DNA from: DATDYB01 sp036517115
GTDB taxonomy: Bacteria; Patescibacteriota; Minisyncoccia; Phycocordibacterales; PALSA-1337
DNA: 64,000 bases
Assembly (NCBI GenBank): GCA_036517115.1
Contig: DATDYB010000023.1
Location: forward strand, 4,028 to 68,027
Direction: 5' to 3'
Under the pieces are notes generated by a model that saw only the letters and a list, made by a program, of their open reading frames with translations, ran no database searches and was not told where the DNA came from. The position numbers were made by a program, and so were the translations under genes. This document shows, in pieces, positions 48,905 to 57,095 of this stretch (position 1 is the stretch's first letter; every line of letters begins with the position of its first letter).

Positions 48905-50629
48905 ATGTCGAAATTCTCCATCCGAGAGGCGATTCCAAAAGAAGCGCATGAAGAGCTAGCTTCCCACTCGGACATTGTGCGACACCTCTTGTTTCACCGT
49001 GGCATTACCAAGAAGGAAGAAGCAGAAAAGTTTTTAAGACCGAACTATGACCTTCACGGCCACGATCCTTTTGCTATGAAAGATATGGAGAAAGCGGTGC
49101 TCCGTATCGAAAAAGCGTTCTCGAATAATGAAAAGATTGCTATTTTCAGTGACTATGATTGCGATGGAATACCCGCCGGCGTGATTCTACACGATTTTTT
49201 TAAGCAGATCGGATACGAAAACTTCATCAACTACTTCCCGCACCGTTACGAAGAAGGGTATGGTCTAAACATCCCCGCAATTGAAGAATTTAAAAAAGAG
49301 GGTGTGTCGCTCATCATCACCGCAGACTGTGGCACGTCCGACGTCTTGCAGGTTGAACGGGCAAATGAGCTTGGTCTCGATGTCATCATCACCGACCACC
49401 ATTTGTCGCAGGAGACAAAGATCCCGCCCGCGTATGCCATCTTGAATCCTAAGCAACCCGACTGCGCGTATCCTGAAAAAATGCTCTGTGGCTCAGGTGT
49501 CATCTTCAAGCTCATTCAAGCTCTTACTACGAGACTGGCAACTAGTAACTGGCAACTGAAAACTGGACAGGAAAAATGGTTGTTGGATATGGTGGGTTTA
49601 GCAACCATGGCCGATATGGTGCCGCTTCAGGGAGAGAATCGCGTGTTCGCACACTACGGCTTGACGGTGCTTCGCAAATCGCGTCGGCTAGGACTCAAAA
49701 AGCTTTTAGAAAAAAGTAAAGTCAATCAGCTGCACTTGTGTGAAGATGATATCGGTTTTACTATCGCGCCGCGAATCAACGCCGCTTCGAGAATGGGAGA
49801 ACCTTCCGAGGCATTCAGGCTTTTGACGGCATCAGACGAAGCAACTGCCGAGGAGCTTGCTAATTATTTAAATAAAATTAATGACGAGAGAAAGGGCTTG
49901 GCGGCCTCAATGGTTAAGGAGATCAAAAAGATTTTAAGCGTGCGAACTAAAGAAGAGGAGAAAAAAGTGTTAGTCATCGGCAATCCGAAGTGGAAACCGC
50001 CACTCCTTGGGCCCGTCGCTAATAATCTTTCAGAAATGTATAGTGTGCCGGTGTTCCTGTGGGGCAGAGCAGACGGTGATTGCATCAAAGGTTCCTGCAG
50101 GGCCAGTGGGGCCGTTAATGTTTTGGAGCTTATGAAAGCGGCGCCGACAGATCTATTTCTAGGCTACGGTGGACACAAGTCATCGGGCGGCTTTTCCATC
50201 TCTCATGAAAACGTACATCGACTTGAAACGGAATTAGTGCATGCGTTCGACAGAGTCGTGGGCATACAAAAAGAGGAAGAAGAAATTTTTATTGATATGC
50301 GTCTTGATCTTAACGCGGTGAATTGGAACACCTATGCTCATGTTGAGAAATTGGCGCCTTTTGGGTATGGCAACTCGAAACCGGTATTTCTTTTAGAGAA
50401 TATTGTACCTTCAGATGTGCGCCGCTTCGGTAAAGAAGAAAATCATCTTGAGTTGGTATTTAGGGGAGAGCGAGGTAATAAAATTCCCGCCATCGGCTTT
50501 TTCACCACACCCGAAGATTTCCCGAAGCCACCGATGAAAGGTGAAGCCTTGAATCTCGTGGCCACCATCGAAAAGTCCATGTTCCGAAATTTCCCAGAAC
50601 TCCGTCTTCGTATTATCGATATTATTTGA
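48905..50629 (+). CDS. recJ: Single-stranded-DNA exonuclease RecJ
   Basis: This is a DHH-family 5'-3' exonuclease for recombination and repair. 574 residues. The N-terminal DHH domain shows FSDYDCDGIPAGV (DYDCDG at 83-88), LIITADCGTSD and ITDHHLSQET. The DHHA1 domain shows RASGAVNVLELM and GYGGHKSSGGFSI. A C-terminal OB-like region includes KLAPFGYGNSKPVFL. All metal-binding Asp/His motifs are present. A low-complexity insertion RLATSNWQLKTGQEK lies near 210. It is followed by the RNase HI gene, whose promoter sits in the last bases of recJ. Confidence 0.96.
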   Translation: MSKFSIREAIPKEAHEELASHSDIVRHLLFHRGITKKEEAEKFLRPNYDLHGHDPFAMKDMEKAVLRIEKAFSNNEKIAIFSDYDCDGIPAGVILHDFFKQIGYENFINYFPHRYEEGYGLNIPAIEEFKKEGVSLIITADCGTSDVLQVERANELGLDVIITDHHLSQETKIPPAYAILNPKQPDCAYPEKMLCGSGVIFKLIQALTTRLATSNWQLKTGQEKWLLDMVGLATMADMVPLQGENRVFAHYGLTVLRKSRRLGLKKLLEKSKVNQLHLCEDDIGFTIAPRINAASRMGEPSEAFRLLTASDEATAEELANYLNKINDERKGLAASMVKEIKKILSVRTKEEEKKVLVIGNPKWKPPLLGPVANNLSEMYSVPVFLWGRADGDCIKGSCRASGAVNVLELMKAAPTDLFLGYGGHKSSGGFSISHENVHRLETELVHAFDRVVGIQKEEEEIFIDMRLDLNAVNWNTYAHVEKLAPFGYGNSKPVFLLENIVPSDVRRFGKEENHLELVFRGERGNKIPAIGFFTTPEDFPKPPMKGEALNLVATIEKSMFRNFPELRLRIIDII

Positions 50630-50635
50630 TATTCT
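50627..50635 (+). promoter_or_regulatory. Leaderless extended -10 promoter of rnhA
   Basis: TGA-TATTCT overlaps the recJ stop codon and ends 6 bases before the ATG at 50642. Confidence 0.55.
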
Positions 50636-50641
50636 ATTTCC

Positions 50642-51367
50642 ATGAATGAACAGACTGTAATCTTCACTGATGGCTCCTCTCGCGGCAACCCTGGTCCCGG
50701 CGGCTATGCTGCTATTATTGTTACTGGTGGGAAAGTGATTGAATTCGGCGGACAAGAAGCTCATACAACCAATAATCGTATGGAGCTCCGCGCCGCCATC
50801 GAAGCATTGAAGTTTCTAAAAGGTTCGACCTTTCTACAGATCCAAGGTCGAACCTTAGTCTACACAGACTCTCGGTATTTAATAAACGGCATTACCAAAT
50901 GGGTGTTCGGTTGGCAGAAGAATGGTTGGATAACAGGAGCAAAAGAAGAAGTTCAGAATCGAGACCTCTGGGAAGCACTCGTTGCCTTAGTGCGCGGCAA
51001 AAAGATCGACTGGCAATACATCGGTGGTCACGTGGGTATCGCGGGAAACACAAGGTGCGATGAGATCGCCACGACGTTTGCTGATAATAAAAAAATTGAT
51101 CTGTATTCAGGTTTCGTTGAGTCTTGTCCGATTAAGGATATTTTAAATATTAATATAGACCACACGTTGGTTGCAGAAAAATCAGAAACAAAAAATCGCT
51201 CACGAGCAAAAGCATATTCTTATCTCTCAATGATAAACGGTACCATTAAAACCCATGCCACCTGGGCTGAATGCGAAGCACGTGTTAAAGGTGTGAAAGG
51301 GGCGAAGTTTAAAAAGGCTCTCGATGCTGTGGAAGAGAAGAATATCACGGGTGAATGGAGAGCGTAA
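50642..51367 (+). CDS. rnhA: Ribonuclease HI with C-terminal viroplasmin-like domain
   Basis: This enzyme cleaves RNA in RNA-DNA hybrids. The catalytic domain (1-150) has all active-site residues: D10 (FTDGSSRGNPGPGG), E48 (NNRMELRAA), D76 (VYTDSRY), H130 and D140 (GNTRCDEIAT). A linker (about 150-188) leads to a C-terminal domain (about 190-235) with AYSYLSMING, TWAECEARVKG and GAKFKKA. This fits the Cauli_VI/viroplasmin or hybrid-binding-domain pattern, which in other RNases H1 sits at the N-terminus. At 241 residues it is about 85 longer than a simple RNase HI. It probably raises processivity on hybrids (inference). Confidence 0.9.
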   Translation: MNEQTVIFTDGSSRGNPGPGGYAAIIVTGGKVIEFGGQEAHTTNNRMELRAAIEALKFLKGSTFLQIQGRTLVYTDSRYLINGITKWVFGWQKNGWITGAKEEVQNRDLWEALVALVRGKKIDWQYIGGHVGIAGNTRCDEIATTFADNKKIDLYSGFVESCPIKDILNINIDHTLVAEKSETKNRSRAKAYSYLSMINGTIKTHATWAECEARVKGVKGAKFKKALDAVEEKNITGEWRA

Positions 51368-51376
51368 TCTAATTAA

Positions 51377-51399
51377 TAAAAAAAGACGCACCAGCGTCT
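51377..51399 (-). terminator. Intrinsic terminator of the 100-residue gene
   Basis: On the minus strand AGACGC, loop TGGT, GCGTCT, then seven Ts. It begins at the stop codon of the 51398-51700 gene. Confidence 0.85.
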
Positions 51400-51700
51400 A
51401 AGGAGTCCAATATTCGATGTCTTCTGTCATGCTGTTGAACCTACCCTCGTCAACGAAGTGCGGGTTGGCGAACATCATGAGGACGTAGGCACCGGCTTTA
51501 ATCTGGAGTAGTCGCTGTGCCTCGGTGTCTGAAGCATTTTTGTATGGGTTGTTCCGTTCCCATTGCTCAAGCGCTTTGCCCGCCTTTTTGTAATTTTCCC
51601 GAGTCCATACGGCATGACTCGCTTCGGAGGAAATGTGTCGCCTGTACCAATCTATCCACGTTAGGAATACAGCGAGACCGATAACAAACAAAAGGGTCAT
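51398..51700 (-). CDS. Small membrane-anchored protein, unknown
   Basis: 100 residues: an N-terminal membrane helix (MTLLFVIGLAVFLTWIDW) followed by a helical soluble part with YKKAGKALEQWERNNPYK, EAQRLLQIKAGAYVLMMF and a Trp-Thr-Pro end. No family is recognised. It has its own strong terminator. Its start lies divergent from comEC. Confidence 0.65.
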   Translation of the reverse strand: MTLLFVIGLAVFLTWIDWYRRHISSEASHAVWTRENYKKAGKALEQWERNNPYKNASDTEAQRLLQIKAGAYVLMMFANPHFVDEGRFNSMTEDIEYWTP

Positions 51701-51756
51701 AAGAATGTATTTTCTCCCATCACGGTACCAGAGGTGCTCTTCCAGAGCAAGGGGTT

Positions 51757-51765
51757 TGTTACAAT
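51757..51765 (+). promoter_or_regulatory. Leaderless extended -10 promoter of comEC
   Basis: TGT-TACAAT ends 7 bases before the ATG at 51773. This favours that start over an upstream in-frame codon at 51734. Confidence 0.6.
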
Positions 51766-51772
51766 AGAGCGT

Positions 51773-53281
51773 ATGGGTCAGCCAATGTTTCTTGTTGCTG
51801 TATCAGGATTTATCGGGGGCGTGGCACTTCACTCCTTTTTTGATGTGGGCGCGGCGTTTTCACTTTTCGTCGTCTTTTTGGGAATTTCTCTGTTTGTTTA
51901 CTATAGATTAAAAAAGAGACAACATCCCGGACAAGATTTTAAAGTGACACTCTTGCTCAGCGTATCCTTTATATGCTTCGGATTGGGACTTATACGTTAC
52001 GATATCTCTCTCATCGACAGGGAGTCTGCGCTCACTCGGCGTATCGGAGAGAACGTCGAACTTTCTGGGATCGTCGTCGAAGAGCCGCAGGACAGGGAAA
52101 ACATGCAGAGATTGGTAGTGGAAATAGAAGAAGCAGAGACCAAAGCTTTGGTATGGACGACATTTTACCCGAGATTCGAATATGGTGACCGGATCAGCGT
52201 CTCGGGAATTCTCAAAGAGCCTCAAAATTTTGAAAGCGAGAACGGCCGAACGTTCGACTACCGTTCTTACCTAGCCAAAGACGGAATCTATTTCGAGTTC
52301 ATGCGTCCCGAGCTCGAACCTGTTTCAAAAGACCACGGTAGTGTCATTAAAAAATATCTTTTTGGGTTCAAACATGCTTTTGTGGAGAATTTCAAAGAAA
52401 GTATTCCTGAACCTTCCTCATCTTTGCTCGCCGGGCTCCTGGTGGGGGAGAAGTCATCGCTTGGTAAGGATTTGGAGAATGACCTTCGTACTGTTGGCCT
52501 CATCCATATGGTGGTGCTTTCAGGCTACAACATCACCCTCATCGCGGATTTCATTATGAAGATCTTTGCCTTTCTACCCAGGGCCCTCGGCCACACCTTT
52601 GGTATCATCTCCATTATTCTTTTTGCTCTCATGACGGGTGGCTCGGCGACGGTGGTGCGAGCAACTATCATGGCACTCCTTGCTGTAGCGGCGAGATCAA
52701 GTGCGCGAATATACGATGTGGCGCGGGCTCTTATTATTGCCGGAACGGTCATGGTGATCCATAACCCGAAGATTCTTATTTTTGATCCTTCGTTCCAGCT
52801 AAGTTTTATGGCCACGCTTGGGCTTATCATCCTTTCCCCGAAAGTTGAAACGAGACTTCAATGGATTCCCGCGAAATATAAATTACGGGAGATCGCCACA
52901 GCGACGATCGCGACGCAGATCTTCGTTTTGCCTCTGCTTCTTTATATGACAGGGATGTTTAGTCTTATCTCACTTCCCGCAAACATTTTGGTTTTGATCG
53001 CAGTACCATATGCTATGCTTCTCGGATTTTTCGCTGGTGCTTTGGGCTTTGTTTCCTTTGTCGCCTCTCTGCCGTTTGCCTACGTTGCCTACGCACTCCT
53101 CGCGTACCAGCTTACCCTTGTAGAATTCTTTGCTTCTTTGCCGTTCGCTTCGATCGCTATTCCATACTTTCCGGCATGGCTCATGGTCGGTGTTTACCTC
53201 TGTGGTGTCGTGTTCGTCTGGTGGAGAAATAGAAGACGAGTACCCACCGTACCGGATAATATTATCTACTTGCCTGAATGA
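51773..53281 (+). CDS. comEC: ComEC/Rec2-type DNA uptake channel, membrane part only
   Basis: 502 residues: N-terminal membrane helices, an OB-like DUF4131 region (about 75-165, GENVELSGIVVEEPQ and YGDRISVSGILKEP), then the Competence domain (about 205-490) with SSSLLAGLLVGEKSSLG, HMVVLSGYNITLIADF and GGSATVVRATIMALLAV plus about eight helices. The metallo-beta-lactamase-like domain usually fused at the C-terminus is absent. It is encoded separately at 53928. The product would form the inner-membrane channel for single-stranded DNA during transformation, working with the pilus. Confidence 0.92.
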   Translation: MGQPMFLVAVSGFIGGVALHSFFDVGAAFSLFVVFLGISLFVYYRLKKRQHPGQDFKVTLLLSVSFICFGLGLIRYDISLIDRESALTRRIGENVELSGIVVEEPQDRENMQRLVVEIEEAETKALVWTTFYPRFEYGDRISVSGILKEPQNFESENGRTFDYRSYLAKDGIYFEFMRPELEPVSKDHGSVIKKYLFGFKHAFVENFKESIPEPSSSLLAGLLVGEKSSLGKDLENDLRTVGLIHMVVLSGYNITLIADFIMKIFAFLPRALGHTFGIISIILFALMTGGSATVVRATIMALLAVAARSSARIYDVARALIIAGTVMVIHNPKILIFDPSFQLSFMATLGLIILSPKVETRLQWIPAKYKLREIATATIATQIFVLPLLLYMTGMFSLISLPANILVLIAVPYAMLLGFFAGALGFVSFVASLPFAYVAYALLAYQLTLVEFFASLPFASIAIPYFPAWLMVGVYLCGVVFVWWRNRRRVPTVPDNIIYLPE

Positions 53282-53861
53282 AATTCTTTTCGATCACTTC
53301 CCAATTCAGATTCGCAAAGAAGTCTTCAATGTAGCTTTTCTTTCCGGAAGGTTGATAGTCAAAGACGAATGAGTGTTCCCACATATCGAGGCCAAGAATG
53401 AGTTGGCATCCGTTTAGTTGTCCCAGATGTTGTTCGTCTACCCACGCATGAACAAGTTTTTTTACAATAGGATCGTAGTAGAGCATTGCCCAGCCGATGC
53501 CACGGGTGAGAGCAATCGACTTGAACATGGCGAGCCAGCCGTCGAATAAACCGAACTGTTCCTCGATTGCTTTTTTAAGCACACTCCCAGCGGGGAGGGG
53601 TCTTGCTCCGTTTTCTAAACTTTTAAAATAATATTCGTGATTCCGCATGCCGTTCCATTCGAAGCTGAAGCGGCGCTGTAGTTCGCCAAGTGCATACGCA
53701 TTTTTTTCAGCATCCAGTTTCATTTCGGTAATCTTTTCGAAAATTAAATTAACATGCTTCACATATCCGGAATAAAGTTTCAGATGTTCCTCGACACTTT
53801 TTTTAGAAATACCTTTCAGTTCTGGGATATTAAATTTTTGCTCGTCGTATTTGAAGTTCAT
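53262..53861 (-). CDS. Fe/Mn superoxide dismutase
   Basis: This enzyme dismutates superoxide. 199 residues from the ATG at 53861; the MNFKYDEQKFNIPELKG start is typical, and an upstream extension would run into the divergent gene. Metal ligands are all present: H26 (EEHLKLYSGYV), H75 (MRNHEYYF), D159 and H163 (GLDMWEHSF). Gly two residues before D159, and Gly four before H75, match E. coli MnSOD rather than FeSOD. The outer-sphere residue could be Q144 or H145, since the loop is shorter than usual. No signal peptide, so cytoplasmic. The 3' end overlaps comEC by 20 bp. Confidence 0.93.
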   Translation of the reverse strand: MNFKYDEQKFNIPELKGISKKSVEEHLKLYSGYVKHVNLIFEKITEMKLDAEKNAYALGELQRRFSFEWNGMRNHEYYFKSLENGARPLPAGSVLKKAIEEQFGLFDGWLAMFKSIALTRGIGWAMLYYDPIVKKLVHAWVDEQHLGQLNGCQLILGLDMWEHSFVFDYQPSGKKSYIEDFFANLNWEVIEKNFIQASR

Positions 53862-53912
53862 AGATTCACGATTAATGTATATTTTTAGTATAACATTTTC
53901 TGAAGTTTTTAA

Positions 53913-53921
53913 TGCTACAAT
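53913..53921 (+). promoter_or_regulatory. Leaderless extended -10 promoter of the MBL gene
   Basis: TGC-TACAAT ends 6 bases before the ATG at 53928. Confidence 0.65.
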
Positions 53922-53927
53922 TTTCTC

Positions 53928-54782
53928 ATGCAAAAAAGGGAGCGGATCAAATACGGAGTACTGGTAGGGCTTCTATTGTTTACATCTTTTGTGTGGTACG
54001 TGATCGCGCTGGAGTCGAGACAAGGGAAGCTTACGGTGACGTTTTTAGACATCGGACAGGGTGATGCGATTTTCATCGATACTCCGAGCGGTAATCAGGT
54101 GTTGGTGGACGGAGGTGCGAATAAAAAAGTGCTTTCTGAGCTTGGTAGAGTAATGCCGTTTTTCGACCGCTCTATCGATATGATAATCGCCACTCATCCC
54201 GACAGGGATCACATCGGCGGTCTGCCGTGGGTAATGGAGAAATACGCGGTGACGAGCGTTGTGGAACCGGGGGTCAAAGGAGAATCCGCCGAATCCGTCC
54301 ATTTCAATACCCTGGTTAGTGAGCGGGGTGTTAAAAAAGAGCTGGCCCGAAGAGGAGCGGTCTACGATCTGGGCGAAGGAGTAAAACTTACCATTCTCTT
54401 CCCCGACAGGGATGTTTCGGGGCTTGAAACAAATGACGCCTCGATTGTCGCGAGGCTCACCTACGGAAACACGTCATACCTACTCACAGGGGACTCACCG
54501 CAGAAAATTGAAAACTATTTGGTGTCGCTTGATGGAGTCGGACTTAAAAGCGATGTTCTGAAAGCTGGGCATCATGGTTCCCGCACTTCAACAAGCGAAG
54601 CATTCGTGGCGGCAGTGCTGCCGTCTATTGCGGTAATTTCCGCAGGTAAAAATAATTCATACGGCCATCCTCATAAGGAAGTGCTTGGCGTACTCGAAAA
54701 ATTTAAAGTAAAGATTCTTCGCACCTATGACCGCTCGAGAATTAAAATAATCTCTGACGGGACTTCTTTGAAGATAAAATAA
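53928..54782 (+). CDS. ComEC-type metallo-beta-lactamase domain protein, separate gene
   Basis: 284 residues. An N-terminal membrane helix (about 7-25, YGVLVGLLLFTSFVWYVIA) anchors a metallo-beta-lactamase fold: KLTVTFLDIGQGDAIFIDTP, THPDRDHIGG (H90, D92, D94, H95), YLLTGDSPQKIE and LKAGHHGSRTSTSEAF. These motifs match the C-terminal nuclease-like domain of ComEC. The gene is separated from comEC by the SOD gene on the opposite strand. It may degrade one DNA strand outside the membrane during uptake. Confidence 0.9.
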   Translation: MQKRERIKYGVLVGLLLFTSFVWYVIALESRQGKLTVTFLDIGQGDAIFIDTPSGNQVLVDGGANKKVLSELGRVMPFFDRSIDMIIATHPDRDHIGGLPWVMEKYAVTSVVEPGVKGESAESVHFNTLVSERGVKKELARRGAVYDLGEGVKLTILFPDRDVSGLETNDASIVARLTYGNTSYLLTGDSPQKIENYLVSLDGVGLKSDVLKAGHHGSRTSTSEAFVAAVLPSIAVISAGKNNSYGHPHKEVLGVLEKFKVKILRTYDRSRIKIISDGTSLKIK

Positions 54783-54783
54783 A

Positions 54784-54803
54784 ACCCTCTTTCGAGGGAT
54801 TTA
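54784..54803 (+). terminator. Weak intrinsic terminator of the MBL gene
   Basis: CCCTC, loop TTTC, GAGGG followed by ATTTATAAAT. The stem is short (5 bp). Confidence 0.5.
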
Positions 54804-54812
54804 TAAATAAGC

Positions 54813-54936
54813 GCTTTAGAAAAAACGGCCCAGATGCGAGACGCGAGCGAGTAGTGCGACCAAGCTGTAGTTTGATACTACTGCGTGGGAGCACACGGAG
54901 CTTGCAACGAAGCAGGTGGGATTGTTTTTTCTAAAG
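54813..54936. repeat. Palindromic element with A6/T6 arms at the rpmB 3' end
   Basis: Arms CTTTAGAAAAAAC (54813-54825) and GTTTTTTCTAAAG (54924-54936) are perfect over 13 bp, with CCCA/TGGG pairing inside. The interior of about 98 bases holds small hairpins (GTAGT/ACTAC, GCTT/AAGC). The right arm includes the rpmB stop codon. On the minus strand the structure ends in a T-run and can serve as the rpmB terminator. Its architecture resembles the 21016-21145 element. Confidence 0.65.
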
Positions 54937-55173
54937 GAGACCGGCTTTTTTGAGAGTAGCGTAAGCCCCGTTCTTATTGATCGTTTTGATTGCTCGTGTT
55001 GAGAGAGTAAGAATGATGTGCTTTTTAAGTTCAGGAACGTAAATTTTCTTCTTCTTGAGATTAACCTGTTTTCGGACTTTTCCGGTAGGATTATACTGGG
55101 TAGCACGAGTACGGTTGCTGTAACCGCCTCCTACAATGCTCCCTCTTTTTGTTACTGCACAGATTTTAGCCAT
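54931..55173 (-). CDS. rpmB: 50S ribosomal protein L28
   Basis: 80 residues. MAKICAVTKRGSIVGGGYSN, then the basic middle (KVRKQVNLKKKKIYVPELKK) and STRAIKTINKNG are typical of bacterial L28, a large-subunit protein near the exit-site region. Its length is normal. A -10-like TATGAT lies 12 bases before the ATG and overlaps the divergent promoter of the site-2 protease gene. The stop codon sits in the arm of a long palindrome. Confidence 0.94.
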   Translation of the reverse strand: MAKICAVTKRGSIVGGGYSNRTRATQYNPTGKVRKQVNLKKKKIYVPELKKHIILTLSTRAIKTINKNGAYATLKKAGLL

Positions 55174-55181
55174 GAAGGGTA

Positions 55182-55191
55182 TGCTATCATA
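55182..55191. promoter_or_regulatory. Overlapping divergent -10 boxes, rpmB and protease gene
   Basis: Plus strand TGC-TATCAT (55182-55190) and minus strand TATGAT (55191-55186) share the same bases, so the two genes probably compete for polymerase. Confidence 0.5.
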
Positions 55192-55213
55192 AGGGTAAAT
55201 TTAATCAAGTTTT

Positions 55214-55831
55214 ATGGAAGTAATGTTTATTTTTTCAATCGCTATTCTTATCATGTCGGTCGTCGCCCATGAGGTTGCCCATGCGTGGAGCGCAGAGCTC
55301 TTGGGTGACCCCACGCCGCGACTCGCCGGCCGCTTAACGCTCAACCCCCTTCGACATTTGGACTTGTTCGGTTCCCTTATCGTGCCGCTCATCACTTTTT
55401 TTGCCGGCGGCATAATTTTTGGCTGGGCCAAGCCTGTGGTCTGGAATCCCTATAACATTCGAAACGCCAGGTGGGGGGAGGGGCTCATAGCGTTCGCCGG
55501 TCCTCTCACGAATCTTCTTATTGCATTGTTCTTCTCCCTTATCATCCGATTTGTCGCGCCTCTGTATCCGCTACCGCTCTCTTTTATCGATATCTCGCAA
55601 TACATTATTCTCATCAATATCACCCTGGCGATATTCAACCTGGTACCAGTGCCCCCACTTGATGGTTCAAAAATTCTTTTTATGTTGATTCCGCCGCACT
55701 ATCAGCATGTACGAGAAATGATTGAACGCTATTCAATGGTGCTCATCTTAATTTTCATTTTCGTGCTCTGGAGGTTCATTACTCCCGTGATCCCTTGGTT
55801 GTATAAAATATTTACAGGACTAAGTTTTTAA
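55214..55831 (+). CDS. Site-2 protease family protein (M50)
   Basis: This is an intramembrane zinc metalloprotease. 205 residues. HEVAH (19-23) sits in the first helix (AHEVAHAWSAELLGD). The second motif NLVPVPPLDGSKILF carries the third zinc ligand (D150). About five membrane helices are visible. No PDZ domain is present, as in the short FtsH-independent branch of M50. The substrate is unknown. It is convergent with rsmC (12-bp overlap at the 3' ends). Confidence 0.92.
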   Translation: MEVMFIFSIAILIMSVVAHEVAHAWSAELLGDPTPRLAGRLTLNPLRHLDLFGSLIVPLITFFAGGIIFGWAKPVVWNPYNIRNARWGEGLIAFAGPLTNLLIALFFSLIIRFVAPLYPLPLSFIDISQYIILINITLAIFNLVPVPPLDGSKILFMLIPPHYQHVREMIERYSMVLILIFIFVLWRFITPVIPWLYKIFTGLSF

Positions 55832-56932
55832 CTTTTCCGCCTCGCACACTTTGTATGATGTGTTTTCTGTGACAATGCGAATTTTTCCGACAAAGGTGTT
55901 CATGAGTTTGTCGTAGCCCAAGAATGTGTTAAATACTAATCGCAATTTTCCTGCTGTAGCTAAATGATGGGGAGCTTCTTTGATAAGTCGTTCGCTTGCT
56001 TCAGACGATGTTTTGATGCCTTGATGGAAGGGGGGATTGGAAATGATTAAATCATATTTTTCATCAATATCTGAAAACACATCAGAGGGAATGATTCGAA
56101 CGTTGGAAACCTTGTTCGCTTCCATGGTGAGACGTGCTGATTCGAGTGAAAGCGCGTTCACATCGGATAGATGAATCACACTCTCCGGTGATATTTTCTT
56201 AAGATACATACCAATAACCCCAGAACCACAAGCGATATCAAGTAGTGTGATTTTTGTATGAAGGTCTATGTGAGGTATTTTGTCAGAGATGGACGTGTCT
56301 TGCGTATCCTGCAAGGTGAGCGATTCAAGCAATAATTTTGTTCCTGCGTCGAGCTTACCCAGGCTGAACACACCGGGTAGATTGCAGACCGTGAAGGAGA
56401 CTTCGCCAATCATCGCTTCGTATCGACTTATAAATTCCTCAGGTTGTTTGCTGATCTCTGTTTTTTTCTCTGCCTCAAACCACACACAGTGCCGTGCCGC
56501 GTCGTTCGCAGTAATTGGACCAATCAATCTTTCGATATCTTTCTTGGCGCTCCTGATACCCCCATCGTTCTCTCCGACGACGACAACTTTTCCACCGTGT
56601 GCCGTATTTAATGATGCAAGCGTCAGCACATATTCAATAAGCGGTTTGCTTTTAGGTAGGTAGACGATCGTGGTGTCATGAAGGGACGATGAAGTATGCC
56701 AATGGTTGAAAACGGTAGTTACATTTTTGTCTTCAGCAGATGCGGTCTGTACTCTTTTGTAATCAGCGTAATCGAAATAGAAGAGGGTGAGGGTGCTTTC
56801 AGGGAGTTTTTCTTTAAGTGCCACACCAACTTCCTCATCGGGACAGTTTAAAACAAGGAGGTTGCTCCCTGTGATTTTTTCGATATTTCTGATCACCAGC
56901 TGTGATGGTTTGCTTAGTTCACGTGATTCCAT
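55820..56932 (-). CDS. rsmC: RsmC-type 16S rRNA guanine-N2 methyltransferase
   Basis: 370 residues with two domains. The N-terminal inactive methyltransferase-like half (about 1-190) includes NHWHTSSSLHDTTIVYLPKS. The C-terminal catalytic half has the SAM site LLDIACGSGVIGMYLKK (about 231-247) and the catalytic ISNPPFHQG (NPPF motif). Domain order and length match RsmC/RlmG enzymes that methylate G1207 of 16S or G1835 of 23S rRNA. RsmC is favoured by the motif and length, but RlmG cannot be excluded. A -10-like TATGCT lies 12 bases upstream. Confidence 0.82.
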   Translation of the reverse strand: MESRELSKPSQLVIRNIEKITGSNLLVLNCPDEEVGVALKEKLPESTLTLFYFDYADYKRVQTASAEDKNVTTVFNHWHTSSSLHDTTIVYLPKSKPLIEYVLTLASLNTAHGGKVVVVGENDGGIRSAKKDIERLIGPITANDAARHCVWFEAEKKTEISKQPEEFISRYEAMIGEVSFTVCNLPGVFSLGKLDAGTKLLLESLTLQDTQDTSISDKIPHIDLHTKITLLDIACGSGVIGMYLKKISPESVIHLSDVNALSLESARLTMEANKVSNVRIIPSDVFSDIDEKYDLIISNPPFHQGIKTSSEASERLIKEAPHHLATAGKLRLVFNTFLGYDKLMNTFVGKIRIVTENTSYKVCEAEKLKT

Positions 56933-57095
56933 ATGGACTAGCCTAGCATAATTTGCGTTTTTTTAAAGTTTGTATTACTGTACATTCATAGCTTTTTGAC
57001 TAAAGCTTTTATTAATCACAAGGGTAAGTATGAGTAATCTCAAGGCCAACTCGGCCGGAAGATGAAGAACTTCAAACTTCCCGTTATTAAAAAGA

